The position numbers and the translations under genes are program-made. The notes under the pieces are model-generated. The model had not been told where the DNA came from. It saw only the letters and a program-made list of their open reading frames with translations, and did not search any database. This document shows positions 15,994 through 24,500 of a stretch of DNA of 32,675 nt, piece after piece; position 1 is the stretch's first letter, and every line of letters starts with the position of its first letter. The stretch is taken from positions 40,138 through 72,812 of the forward strand of contig JAUNJN010000007.1 in assembly GCA_030533235.1 (NCBI GenBank), given 5' to 3'. The DNA comes from Eubacteriales bacterium (lineage in GTDB: Bacteria > Bacillota > Clostridia > Lachnospirales > Lachnospiraceae).

Positions 15994-18015
15994 ATGAAGC
16001 TTACTGATCAAATTACGTCAATAAAAGGAATCGGGGAAAAAACAGCAGCATGTTTTGCCAAACTAAACATTTTTTCGATTAATGATTTGTTACATACATA
16101 TCCGAGAGATTATTTAACATATCATGAACCGATTCTTGTTTCTGAAACTTCAATTGGAGAACGTCAGGCTGTATGCTGTGTCATAAGTTCCTATGTTGAT
16201 GTACGTAAGGTACGAAGCATATCGCTTACAAACATTACTGTGAAGGATCATTCCGGTACAATGCGCATAACATGGTTTAACAGTCCTTTTTTAAAAAATG
16301 TTTTACGACGTGGGGATACTTATGTATTTGTCGGTACTGTAAAACAAAAAAATGGGATGCGCGTTATGGAAATGCCGGAGTATTATCGTATAGATGCGTA
16401 CAGAGGATTGCTTACGGAAATGCAGCCGATATATCCACTTACACAAGGACTGTCAAATAAGACTGTTCAAAAAGCAATTATGAGCACACGTGAGTTGATT
16501 TGTAAGATGGAAGACTATATTCCGGAAGAAATACTTTTGGAACATGGTCTGATGGAGCTTTCGGAGGCTTATGAGAATATTCATTTTCCGATGAATGAAA
16601 AGCTTCTTAAAAATGCAATCAAACGGCTTGCATTTGACGAATTTTATCAGTTCCTTTATGATATGGGGACTCTGAAAAAAGAAAGTGAAAAGGAAATTAA
16701 TTCTCATGTGATTGTGCAAGGGAAATCTGTTTTGGAGCTGATATCCGATTTGCCGTATTCGTTAACGAAGGGACAGCAACAGGCAATTACGGATATTTTA
16801 AACGACATGGGGAGTGAGCATGTCATGAACCGGCTTATTCAAGGTGATGTTGGTTCAGGTAAAACGATTGTGGCTGCAGCGGCACTTTTTGCGTGCGTCA
16901 GACAAGGGTATCAAGGAGCACTTATGGTTCCGACAGAGGTGCTTGCAAAGCAGCATTATGAGGACCTGTCAGAATTGTTTCGTTCATACGGAATAAGGAC
17001 TGCCTGTTTGGTTGGTTCAACATCCATGAAGGATAAACGTCATATTTATGAAGCATTGTCAGATGGTACGATAGATGTTATTATCGGGACACATGCTTTG
17101 ATTGAAGACAAGGTACAATATGCAAATCTAGGATTGGTGGTCACAGATGAGCAACATCGATTTGGAGTTAATCAGAGAAAACGTCTTGCACAAAAAGGTG
17201 GTTTTCCGCACGTGCTTGTTATGAGCGCAACGCCGATTCCAAGAACACTTGCGATTATTATGTATGCAGATCTTGATATATCGGTGATTTCAGAGTTGCC
17301 GAAAGGACGTAAGCCGATTAAAAATTGTGTGGTTGGAACCAATTACAGGGATACTGCATACAAATTTATTGCAGAGCAGGTTGAACAAAAAAATCAGGCG
17401 TATGTGATTTGTCCGATGGTGGAAGAAAATGAGATGCTTGATGTTACAAATGTAACGCAGTATGCCGAAACACTAAGAAATTTACTTCCAAAAACTGTTC
17501 GGGTGGAGCTGCTTCACGGACAGATGCGAGGGGAAGAAAAAAGTCGGATTATGGAAGCGTTTTTGGATGGACAAATTGATGTGCTTGTTTCGACAACTGT
17601 TATTGAGGTTGGAATTAATAATCCAAATGCAACGGTTATGATGGTTGAAAATGCAGAGCGTTTCGGGCTTGCCCAGCTGCATCAGCTTCGCGGACGTGTC
17701 GGAAGAGGTAAAAAACAATCATATTGTATATTTATTAATGGAAAAGAATCTGTAGAATCTATGGAACGTTTGCGGGTTTTAGAAAATTCAAACGACGGAT
17801 TTTTTATTGCAAATGAAGATTTGAAGCTTCGTGGACCTGGAGATTTCTTTGGAATCAGGCAGAGTGGTGAGGTATTATTTACCCTTGCAGATATTTACAA
17901 TCATACGGATATGCTTCGTTTGGCACAAGATATATATAGGCAGTATGGTGATGTTCTCGTGCCGGGAAAAAATGAAGTGATTGGATTAAATCATACCGTG
18001 GATACGGTTTTATAG
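15994..18015 (+). CDS. recG: ATP-dependent DNA helicase RecG
   Basis: Branch-migrating helicase that remodels stalled replication forks and recombination intermediates. The N-terminal wedge domain (about 50-150, an OB fold) binds branched DNA. The helicase core shows GDVGSGKT (284-291), DEQHRFG (385-391), MSATPIPRT (near 405-413) and the TRG-like RGRVGRG. Length (673) is normal. The ribosome site is weak (no clear GGAGG before the ATG at 15994), but MKLTDQITSIKGIGEKTA is the normal family start, so I keep it. In many Firmicutes recG follows the yloU-fakA region; here murI, iorAB and the ligase lie between. Confidence 0.96.
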   Translation: MKLTDQITSIKGIGEKTAACFAKLNIFSINDLLHTYPRDYLTYHEPILVSETSIGERQAVCCVISSYVDVRKVRSISLTNITVKDHSGTMRITWFNSPFLKNVLRRGDTYVFVGTVKQKNGMRVMEMPEYYRIDAYRGLLTEMQPIYPLTQGLSNKTVQKAIMSTRELICKMEDYIPEEILLEHGLMELSEAYENIHFPMNEKLLKNAIKRLAFDEFYQFLYDMGTLKKESEKEINSHVIVQGKSVLELISDLPYSLTKGQQQAITDILNDMGSEHVMNRLIQGDVGSGKTIVAAAALFACVRQGYQGALMVPTEVLAKQHYEDLSELFRSYGIRTACLVGSTSMKDKRHIYEALSDGTIDVIIGTHALIEDKVQYANLGLVVTDEQHRFGVNQRKRLAQKGGFPHVLVMSATPIPRTLAIIMYADLDISVISELPKGRKPIKNCVVGTNYRDTAYKFIAEQVEQKNQAYVICPMVEENEMLDVTNVTQYAETLRNLLPKTVRVELLHGQMRGEEKSRIMEAFLDGQIDVLVSTTVIEVGINNPNATVMMVENAERFGLAQLHQLRGRVGRGKKQSYCIFINGKESVESMERLRVLENSNDGFFIANEDLKLRGPGDFFGIRQSGEVLFTLADIYNHTDMLRLAQDIYRQYGDVLVPGKNEVIGLNHTVDTVL

Positions 18016-18027
18016 TGGAGAAAATTT

Positions 18028-18510
18028 ATGAAAATCAGAGTTGGATATATTACAAGTTGGAGAAGAGCTATTTTTTTCTCGGTTCTTTTTGTGATTCTTA
18101 TATTTGGGCTTTCCTCAACACTTTGCAGTTCGTTGATGGGGCCCGGTCTTGTGACAAATATTGTCAGTGTGGGTGCTCTTTGTATTGGGATTGCTTTATT
18201 TTTACTTGTCTTATCAGACCGGTTCGGCAAATTTGAGGGCGACGGTTATATGGCAAGATCCCAAGGAATCTTACAGTATAAAGATAAAAAACGCCACTTT
18301 GAGGTTCAGATTGCGGAGCTTACGAAAATTGATATTGAACCGATCACTGTCGGAAGACAGGGTGGAAAGCCGATTGCATATCGAATTGTTTTGCAAACGG
18401 GAAAGAAAACCCGTTATATTGAGTCGGAACGGGCATTTGGTGCAAACTACGATGAAGTAGATTTGTATAAATTGTATATATTCATTCAGGAGGCAAAAAA
18501 TGAGCGATAA
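18028..18510 (+). CDS. Hypothetical two-helix membrane protein with a cytoplasmic domain, coupled to the cellulase
   Basis: Family not recognised. Two hydrophobic helices (about 13-36 and 42-63) form a membrane hairpin. Both short tails are basic, so both ends are probably cytoplasmic. Residues about 68-145 are beta-rich (FEGDGYMARSQGILQYKD, then HFEVQIAELTKIDIE), resembling a small PH-like or bacterial membrane-associated domain; that resemblance is impressionistic. It begins 12 bases after recG and its last 11 bases overlap the start of the GH5 gene, so the two are very probably translated together. There is no catalytic motif. Possible roles include anchoring, regulation or quality control of the cellulase, none shown by the sequence. 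Confidence 0.8.
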   Translation: MKIRVGYITSWRRAIFFSVLFVILIFGLSSTLCSSLMGPGLVTNIVSVGALCIGIALFLLVLSDRFGKFEGDGYMARSQGILQYKDKKRHFEVQIAELTKIDIEPITVGRQGGKPIAYRIVLQTGKKTRYIESERAFGANYDEVDLYKLYIFIQEAKNER

Positions 18511-20170
18511 GTACGAAGAAGTAAAAGAAGAAACTAATGAGGTGAAAAAAGACACAATCAAGGATGAAGAAAAAGACGCTCAAACAAAGAAAAAAAGCGG
18601 TTCGGTGAATAAGACACTTGTATGTGTTTGTATTGTTTTGGGTGTTTTGGTAATTGGCCTTTTCATTGCGTTTATATTTATACTAAATAAATCAAATAAT
18701 AATGATTCTTCAAGCACTGAAGCAACGACAGTTTCTGTCGGCAGTGAGACGACAACCAATACGGATGCTGATAAAGAGGAGACTACAACGGAAGCTTCCG
18801 CAGAGATGGATGCTTCTTCGCAATTTGTTTCGGTTGTTGCTGTAAACTCCTGGACATCTGAAAATCGTTTCTATACACAGTTTTCATTAAACATGACAAA
18901 TCCTTTGAAGGAAGATATTGAAAATTGGACAGTAGAACTTACTGTACCGGATGATACATTGGTTAGTGATATATGGAATGGTACCAGCATATTAAGTGAT
19001 GGGAAACTGACAATATCACCTGTTGATTATAATAATACGATTGCAGCAGGAATGTCTGTTTCGGATGTTGGGTTTATTATATCCTCCGTAAATCAAGAGG
19101 GTATGTCTGAGGTTTGTAATTCTTATGCATTTTTTGTAAATGGAGAAAAAATGCAAAATGTAGTTGCTGAGACCGGCACAGAAACAGAAGACAAAAAAGA
19201 TACCGAAACGTCAACAGAAGAGATTATTGCAAATATTCCGCCTGAAAAGGAAGAGGGAACGCCGTTTGCAAATCATGGAAAGCTTTCTGTAAAAGGAACA
19301 GATATAGTGGATGAACATGGAGAAAAATATCAGTTAAAGGGCCTTAGTACACACGGAATTGCATGGTTTCCGGATTATGTTAACAAAGATGCATTTCAAA
19401 CATTTCGTGATGATTGGAATGCGAATCTGATTCGTCTAGCTATGTATACAGCAGAAAACAACGGGTATTGTACCGGAGGAAATAAAGAACAGATTAAGGG
19501 GCTTGTTTGTACCGGGGTAGAAGCAGCAACTGATCTTGGCATGTATGTAATTGTTGATTGGCATATATTACATGACTTAAATCCTCAGGTATACAAAGAG
19601 GAAGCAAAGGCATATTTTGCAGAAATGTCAAAAAAATATAAGGATTATGACAACGTAATTTATGAAATCTGCAATGAACCGAATGGAGGAACTACGTGGA
19701 GTGATGTAAAATCCTACGCGGAAGAGGTGATACCGATTATTCGTGAGAATGCTCCGGATGCAATTATTATTGTCGGAACACCGACATGGAGTCAGGATGT
19801 TGATGTTGCCGCAAAAGATCCGATTACCGGATATGATAATATTATGTATGCTGCCCATTTTTACGCGACAACACACACAGATGGTATCCGTAATAAGGTT
19901 ACAACAGCAATTGATGCCGGATTGCCTGTATTTATAAGCGAATTCTCAATATGCGATGCCTCCGGAAACGGTGCCATCGATTACAATCAGGCTGATTTAT
20001 GGTTTGATTTGATTGATAATTACAATTTATCTTATGCTGCTTGGAATATATCCAATAAAGCGGAAACATCTTCTGTTATTATTTCGTCATGTAATAAAAC
20101 ATCCGGGTGGACGGTGGATGATTTATCGGATACCGGTAAATGGATTCGTAATCAAATGTTAGGTAATTAG
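18500..20170 (+). CDS. Membrane-anchored GH5 cellulase with a CBM-like domain
   Basis: Predicted endo-beta-1,4-glucanase displayed on the cell surface. Order of parts: charged Lys/Glu-rich cytoplasmic tail (1-38), one transmembrane helix (about 39-62) without a signal-peptidase site, Ser/Thr/Glu-rich linker (about 63-105), a beta-sandwich resembling family 2 carbohydrate-binding modules (about 107-220, with tryptophans W118, W143 and W159), a second acidic linker (about 221-256) and the GH5 catalytic domain (258-556). E393 in ICNEP is the expected acid/base and E481 in FISEF the nucleophile, with VDWH (352-355) and HFY (453-455) also fitting clan GH-A. AGGAGG precedes the ATG. This anchors the enzyme as a type II membrane protein instead of secreting it or using a sortase or dockerin. 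GH5 assignment is firm; the binding-domain family and exact substrate are inference. Confidence 0.92.
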   Translation: MSDKYEEVKEETNEVKKDTIKDEEKDAQTKKKSGSVNKTLVCVCIVLGVLVIGLFIAFIFILNKSNNNDSSSTEATTVSVGSETTTNTDADKEETTTEASAEMDASSQFVSVVAVNSWTSENRFYTQFSLNMTNPLKEDIENWTVELTVPDDTLVSDIWNGTSILSDGKLTISPVDYNNTIAAGMSVSDVGFIISSVNQEGMSEVCNSYAFFVNGEKMQNVVAETGTETEDKKDTETSTEEIIANIPPEKEEGTPFANHGKLSVKGTDIVDEHGEKYQLKGLSTHGIAWFPDYVNKDAFQTFRDDWNANLIRLAMYTAENNGYCTGGNKEQIKGLVCTGVEAATDLGMYVIVDWHILHDLNPQVYKEEAKAYFAEMSKKYKDYDNVIYEICNEPNGGTTWSDVKSYAEEVIPIIRENAPDAIIIVGTPTWSQDVDVAAKDPITGYDNIMYAAHFYATTHTDGIRNKVTTAIDAGLPVFISEFSICDASGNGAIDYNQADLWFDLIDNYNLSYAAWNISNKAETSSVIISSCNKTSGWTVDDLSDTGKWIRNQMLGN

Positions 20171-20192
20171 TTAAAAAAGAAGGGTATACATT

Positions 20193-20747
20193 ATGAGAGT
20201 TATTGCAGGCTGTGCCAGAAGTTTACAGCTTAAGACAATTGAAGGATTGGATACAAGACCGACAACAGATCGGATTAAAGAGACATTGTTTAATGTTCTG
20301 ACCGGATATACAAGCGATGCCAGGTTTTTGGATTTATTTGCCGGAAGTGGCGGCATTGGGATCGAAGCACTGTCAAGAGGAGCAGAATCTTGTACATTTG
20401 TAGAGTTAGCTCCAAAGGCTATAGGGTGCATTACAGATAATTTAATTCACACAAAGTTAATGGATCATGCAAATGTAATAAAGTCCGATGCGATAAGTTA
20501 CGTGGCAGGACTATCCCAAATTGATTTTGATGTCATTTTTATGGACCCTCCGTATGGAAAACAGCTCGAAAGGTCGGTTCTTACCGTACTTGCAGATAAA
20601 ACTTTTGTGACGGATTGCTTAATTGTTGTGGAGGCAGATATTCACGAGGACTTTTCATATTTGGAATCACTTGGATTTCAGATTACAAAGGAAAAGTTAT
20701 ACAAAAGTAATAAACATGTTTTTATTGAAAAGAGGAACGAAGAATGA
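20193..20747 (+). CDS. rsmD: 16S rRNA (guanine-966-N2)-methyltransferase
   Basis: SAM-dependent enzyme making m2G966 in 16S rRNA. It begins [10 protein letters not shown] and contains [14 protein letters not shown] (21-34), the SAM loop [13 protein letters not shown] (47-59) and the catalytic DPPY (118-121). Its 184 residues match the family. The stop overlaps the coaD start (ATGA at 20744-20747). The rsmD-coaD pair (ylbH-ylbI in Bacillus) is one of the most conserved bacterial gene pairs, so the upstream cellulase cassette is probably the newcomer here. No terminator is visible between the cellulase and rsmD, whose ribosome site is AGAAGGG. Confidence 0.96.
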   Translation: MRVIAGCARSLQLKTIEGLDTRPTTDRIKETLFNVLTGYTSDARFLDLFAGSGGIGIEALSRGAESCTFVELAPKAIGCITDNLIHTKLMDHANVIKSDAISYVAGLSQIDFDVIFMDPPYGKQLERSVLTVLADKTFVTDCLIVVEADIHEDFSYLESLGFQITKEKLYKSNKHVFIEKRNEE

Positions 20748-21220
20748 GAATTGCAATTTATCCGGGCAGTTTTGACCCGGTCACCTTAGGCCATTTTGAT
20801 ATTATTAAACGCTCTGCTGCGATGTTTGACCATGTAATTATCGGTGTTTTGAATAATGCTTCAAAAACACCATTGTTTTCTTTGGAAGAACGTGTTAATA
20901 TGTTGAAGGATACAGTGTCGGAGTTGCCGAATGTCTCGGTAGAAGCATTTGAAGGATTATTGGTTGATTTTGCGCGAATAAAGAAATCAAATACAATTAT
21001 TCGAGGACTTCGGGCATTGACCGATTTTGATTTGGAAATGCAGATGGCTCAGAGCAATCGAACAGTTGCGCCGGATGTGGATACGGTATTTCTTTCTACA
21101 AGTGTACAATATTCATATTTAAGTTCCAGTATTGTAAAAGAGTATGCCAGATATCATGTGGATTTACAGGAGTTTGTTCCAACATGTGTAATACCAAAGC
21201 TAATGGATAAGATAAAGTAA
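20744..21220 (+). CDS. coaD: Phosphopantetheine adenylyltransferase
   Basis: Catalyses the penultimate step of coenzyme A synthesis, forming dephospho-CoA from 4'-phosphopantetheine and ATP. The nucleotidyltransferase signature [16 protein letters not shown] lies at 5-20 with the T/HxGH motif as TLGH, and the second signature [11 protein letters not shown] is near the C-terminus. [19 protein letters not shown] is also typical. Length (158) is normal. It starts inside the rsmD stop by a 4-base overlap, so the two are translationally coupled. The coiled-coil protein gene follows 18 bases later. Confidence 0.97.
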   Translation: MRIAIYPGSFDPVTLGHFDIIKRSAAMFDHVIIGVLNNASKTPLFSLEERVNMLKDTVSELPNVSVEAFEGLLVDFARIKKSNTIIRGLRALTDFDLEMQMAQSNRTVAPDVDTVFLSTSVQYSYLSSSIVKEYARYHVDLQEFVPTCVIPKLMDKIK

Positions 21221-21238
21221 CAATGGGAGGATATGGAC

Positions 21239-21985
21239 ATGGGAAAAAAGGGTGTTGAAGACATTATTGATCAGATCGAGATTTTTATCGGAAGCTGTAA
21301 ATTTCAGCCTCTTTCACAGAACAAAATTATTGTACACAAGGATGAGCTTTTAAATTTAGTTAATGAACTTAAGCTTAGACTTCCGAGTGAAATTGAGCGT
21401 TGCAAGAAAATCATGCGAAATAAAGAAGCAATTCTGGCAGATGCGAGAACGCGTTCGGATGCAATTATTTCGGAGTCTGTCAACGAGGCTAATCGCTTAG
21501 TGGATCAGCATCAGGTTACAGAGCTTGCACAGATTCGTGCGAATGAGATTTTGGAAATGGCAAGAAATCAGGCACAGCAAATTGTCGATCAGGCATCTGA
21601 GGAGGCAAACGAGGTTCGTTTAGGTGCTATGTACTATACAAAGGACAAGCTTACGGAAATGCATGATATGTTTGTTAAAATTCTTTCTATGGAAAAGGAA
21701 AACTATCGTACATTAGTTGAGTCACTTGAGAGTGATACTTATATTATTGAAAATAATATGAGCGAGATGGAGGCAAATATTAATCTTATGACGGCATCTA
21801 GCAATATGTCGTATGTATCAGACGATGATGATTTGGATAGTGCATTTTCTACGGGAACAATTCCTTCACAGGAAAATGAGTCTGCTGTGGATGATGATAT
21901 TGATGTGTATGGTGAGCGTCCTTCAAACGACGAAGCATTTGATGAGGATGAAGAGTTTGAGGATGATGACTTTTTAGATGAGTAA
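21239..21985 (+). CDS. Coiled-coil protein with acidic C-terminal tail, function unknown
   Basis: Not assignable to a defined function. Residues 1 to about 60 are mixed, then about 60-175 form a long charged coiled coil (ILADARTRSDAIISE, EANRLVDQHQ, ILEMARNQAQQIVDQ), reminiscent of DivIVA-like or V-ATPase subunit H-like stalks. The final about 55 residues are low-complexity and strongly acidic, ending FEDDDFLDE. There is no membrane segment. The frame also opens at ATG 21233, but that is only 2 bases after GGAGG; ATG 21239 gives 8-base spacing and 248 residues. It follows coaD and may be co-transcribed. Its last 12 bases overlap the convergent ylbJ gene. A scaffold or cell-division role would be a guess. 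Confidence 0.8.
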   Translation: MGKKGVEDIIDQIEIFIGSCKFQPLSQNKIIVHKDELLNLVNELKLRLPSEIERCKKIMRNKEAILADARTRSDAIISESVNEANRLVDQHQVTELAQIRANEILEMARNQAQQIVDQASEEANEVRLGAMYYTKDKLTEMHDMFVKILSMEKENYRTLVESLESDTYIIENNMSEMEANINLMTASSNMSYVSDDDDLDSAFSTGTIPSQENESAVDDDIDVYGERPSNDEAFDEDEEFEDDDFLDE

Positions 21986-22861
21986 TATTGTCAGGAAAAA
22001 GGTTGATACAGCACATATTATTTTTATTAGTATATAATAAACGATAGACAGCTTGGTTTGCTGAAGCATCTTGTGTGTTTGGAGTAGAGCGGATAGCCCG
22101 CCAAAAGATGTAAAGGCAAGTATATAAGCTGTCTTTGTTTTTATACAAATATCAGTATAATTATGTAATAAGCTTGTGCCGATTGTAATTTCAGTCAGAC
22201 AGGAAAGCATGTATTTGACGAATATCCGAAACGGTGCATATGTATTAATAAATTCAATTACAACCGAACATATCATAACGTAAAAACCAATGTATGTTAT
22301 TTGCACAATGGAGTTCATAATTAAATCGTCGGATGTATCTGATGTTGAAGAGTATTTTACGATAGGAGCAGGTGAATGAATGGGTATAATCGATGTTATG
22401 CAAAAGGCGATTATTAAATATATCAAATATGGTAAATAGATGAGCGTGAATGCTGTAAAAAAATGAATGGATTGATTTAGAATCGTTGTGGTTATGTAGC
22501 CTGCTAAAAACATCGGACTGATGTTATTGCAAAGGGGTAAAAAAAGTAAAGCATTTTTTCGGGTGATTTGACCGTTTTGATAAAATGAGGCTGTTGTTTT
22601 TGCTCCAATCGGACATCCGCAAAGAATTCCAAGCAATATAATTGTACCAATACATATACTTTGACTTTGATATATTTTATTTTTTGTTGTGTAACGGGTA
22701 ACTTGCAGTGTGAAAAGACTTGAAATCAAAAGGAAAGGGAGCAGGATCGGAAGAAGTTGCTCATACCAAAGCATGAGTCCGCGTTTGGCTCCGATTTGTA
22801 CTAATTCATTATCCATAATAAGACGGAGTTGAATTAAAAAAATAAGGATAAGTGTGAGCAT
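21974..22861 (-). CDS. ylbJ: YlbJ/SpoVV-like sporulation membrane protein
   Basis: Polytopic inner-membrane protein of the nucleoside-recognition (Gate) type. In Bacillus the homologue, SpoVV, is needed to move dipicolinic acid from the mother cell towards the forespore. Visible are about eight hydrophobic helices, the LWYEQLLPILLPFLLIS segment after the first helix, GILCGCPIGAKTTASFYQNG and FLPLCNNISPMFLAGY, all features of the family. I keep ATG 22861 because family members start with a helix; a start at residue 16 would lose it. Length (295) is somewhat short. tmcAL lies upstream as in Bacillus (ylbJ...ylbM). A hairpin at 22866-22903 holds the ribosome site. Sporulation use in this organism is inference. 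Confidence 0.88.
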   Translation of the reverse strand: MLTLILIFLIQLRLIMDNELVQIGAKRGLMLWYEQLLPILLPFLLISSLFTLQVTRYTTKNKIYQSQSICIGTIILLGILCGCPIGAKTTASFYQNGQITRKNALLFLPLCNNISPMFLAGYITTTILNQSIHFFTAFTLIYLPYLIYLIIAFCITSIIPIHSPAPIVKYSSTSDTSDDLIMNSIVQITYIGFYVMICSVVIEFINTYAPFRIFVKYMLSCLTEITIGTSLLHNYTDICIKTKTAYILAFTSFGGLSALLQTHKMLQQTKLSIVYYILIKIICAVSTFFLTILLI

Positions 22862-22865
22862 AAAG

Positions 22866-22903
22866 GTGCCTCAAAAGAAGATATATTTCATCTTATGAGG
22901 CAC
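22866..22903 (-). promoter_or_regulatory. Hairpin sequestering the ylbJ ribosome-binding site
   Basis: GTGCCTCA (minus strand 22903-22896) pairs perfectly with TGAGGCAC (22873-22866), with an inner AAGAT/ATCTT stem (22894-22890 with 22882-22878). The GAGG of the second arm is the only good ribosome site for the ATG at 22861. No T run follows on the minus strand, so it does not look like a terminator for tmcAL. The whole structure lies in the 62-base gap between the two genes. Confidence 0.65.
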
Positions 22904-22923
22904 TTGCTTGTTTTAGCATATCT

Positions 22924-24195
22924 TTATATTATTGGGATTAATTTATGATAATCGTCTTCGCAAACAACATGATAACGATTAAAAATCATACAATTGTAAA
23001 GCGTAGTTGCATGAATATCAAGTTTCCACATGCATAGTGCTGCCTCGAAGGATTCTTGGTGAAGCTTTGATAAGTAGTCTCCCTTTTTTGTGATAATAGG
23101 AATTTGACTGTTGGAATGAAGTTCTTTGATGAGTGTAGAACTTTCTTTCCGGAAGGAGAGGATGTTTGCATAAAAACAGTAACCGCCTGATAAAAAAGAG
23201 GTGCGATGTTCTTCAGTATAGCCAAGCAGGTAGTGTATGAATGCACGAGATATACGTCCTGATGTCCAATTTCTTGATTTTAACGCATCCAATATGTCCA
23301 AATAGGAAGCTGCGATAGGCAGTTTTGACAGACGTCCGATGAATTCCTCGTCAAAGTCACAGATAGATGCATCCGGTGGATTGAACAGACGAGCGCTTTG
23401 TAAAAAAACAGACAAATCATCGGTAATTACCGGAGAATTAATTTGATAGGATGCCTTTATCAGTGAGTAAGAAACTTCAGGCAACGCATGTTTGACGGAC
23501 GAATTTACTGTTAAGTTGTGTATATTGGAGCGGATGGCCTTTGCAGAACAGATTGTATGGTGAATATTTTCATCATGGTAAAGTGCTTCTGTCCGGGGAA
23601 TCAAAACCGGTTTGATCAAGCTGTTTGTACGTATTAATGCGCAGATATATTCCAATGCTAAAATGTTATTCGGAAGTGACAGAATCTCATGAACATTATT
23701 GAAATCCGTGACTTGATCTATTGATTGAACGGTTTGGTGTGAAATATAGTCATTCATTGCACGCTCTCTTGCAAGAGGGTAAGAATCACCATCTGCCAAA
23801 TATATTTTTAGCCGGCGTTTAAATAAATCCGGCTCATTTACAAGTATGTTCGCGATTTTAAGAAAACTTGGTAAATCATCTGTTTCTGCACCAAAACAGA
23901 GAAAGTCAACGGTTTGAAATTTGTTAAGCATTGAAACAGCACCCATGGAAAAGTCCCGAGCACTACCTGTAGCATATGGAAAAGGAAGCTCTATAACAAG
24001 ATCGATACCACATGATGCGGCGATTTGAGCACGTGTGAATTTATCCCACATGGCTGCCTGTCCGCGTTGTAAGAAATTCCCCCCCATCACGGCAATTGAA
24101 TAATCTGCCTGTGTAAGTTCTTTCGCACATGATAATTGGTAGGCGTGTCCATTGTGAAAAGGATTGTATTCTGCAATAATTGCTAATGTTTTCAT
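22924..24195 (-). CDS. tmcAL: tRNA(Met) cytidine acetate ligase TmcAL (YlbM)
   Basis: Activates acetate with ATP and acetylates the wobble cytidine (C34) of elongator tRNA-Met. The N-terminal nucleotidyltransferase fold shows AEYNPFHNGH (8-17) with HNGH as the HxGH motif, then VMGGNFLQRGQAAMWDKFTRA (37-57), both specific for the family. Length is 423, close to the Bacillus protein. Minus-strand GGAG lies just before the ATG at 24195. It is the first gene of a two-gene minus-strand unit with ylbJ. The 371-base gap to recA upstream should hold its promoter; a TATAAT lies at 24260-24265. Confidence 0.95.
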   Translation of the reverse strand: MKTLAIIAEYNPFHNGHAYQLSCAKELTQADYSIAVMGGNFLQRGQAAMWDKFTRAQIAASCGIDLVIELPFPYATGSARDFSMGAVSMLNKFQTVDFLCFGAETDDLPSFLKIANILVNEPDLFKRRLKIYLADGDSYPLARERAMNDYISHQTVQSIDQVTDFNNVHEILSLPNNILALEYICALIRTNSLIKPVLIPRTEALYHDENIHHTICSAKAIRSNIHNLTVNSSVKHALPEVSYSLIKASYQINSPVITDDLSVFLQSARLFNPPDASICDFDEEFIGRLSKLPIAASYLDILDALKSRNWTSGRISRAFIHYLLGYTEEHRTSFLSGGYCFYANILSFRKESSTLIKELHSNSQIPIITKKGDYLSKLHQESFEAALCMWKLDIHATTLYNCMIFNRYHVVCEDDYHKLIPII

Positions 24196-24477
24196 AGAAT
24201 CTCCGTAAGTATTTGTGAATGTCTGGGTTAATTATTTAGAATGGGAATATAACATAAAAATTATACAATATTTTTTGGATTTCGCATAGTTTATATTTGC
24301 GATTGATGGATAAAGCCTTCGAGAAGCTTCTGAACTTTCGAAATTCTCATGTAAAATAAGGTGTTCCGATAATAAACTTGGAATGTCTTCTTTTGGAACT
24401 TTACAAAGAAAGAAGAGTTGCGATAAAATAATTACAGGGATTGAATAGTACGGATTATAGTTTATTTCGACATAAAT
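24196..24477. other. Gap between tmcAL and recA without a convincing gene
   Basis: AT-rich spacer of about 280 bases, lying before the recA control region. It holds a minus-strand TATAAT (24260-24265) that may serve tmcAL, with no good -35. A 93-codon minus-strand open frame crosses it but lacks a ribosome site. I see no RNA gene or riboswitch-like structure. Confidence 0.5.
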
Positions 24478-24491
24478 CGAACATAAATTCG
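24478..24491. promoter_or_regulatory. LexA (SOS) box-like site upstream of the recA -35
   Basis: CGAACATAAATTCG matches 12 of 14 positions of the Bacillus-type consensus CGAACATATGTTCG; both outer half-sites (CGAAC and TTCG) are intact. It lies 9 bases before the -35 hexamer. LexA control of recA is well established in Firmicutes; its operation here is inferred from the match. Confidence 0.6.
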
Positions 24492-24500
24492 ATTTGTGTC

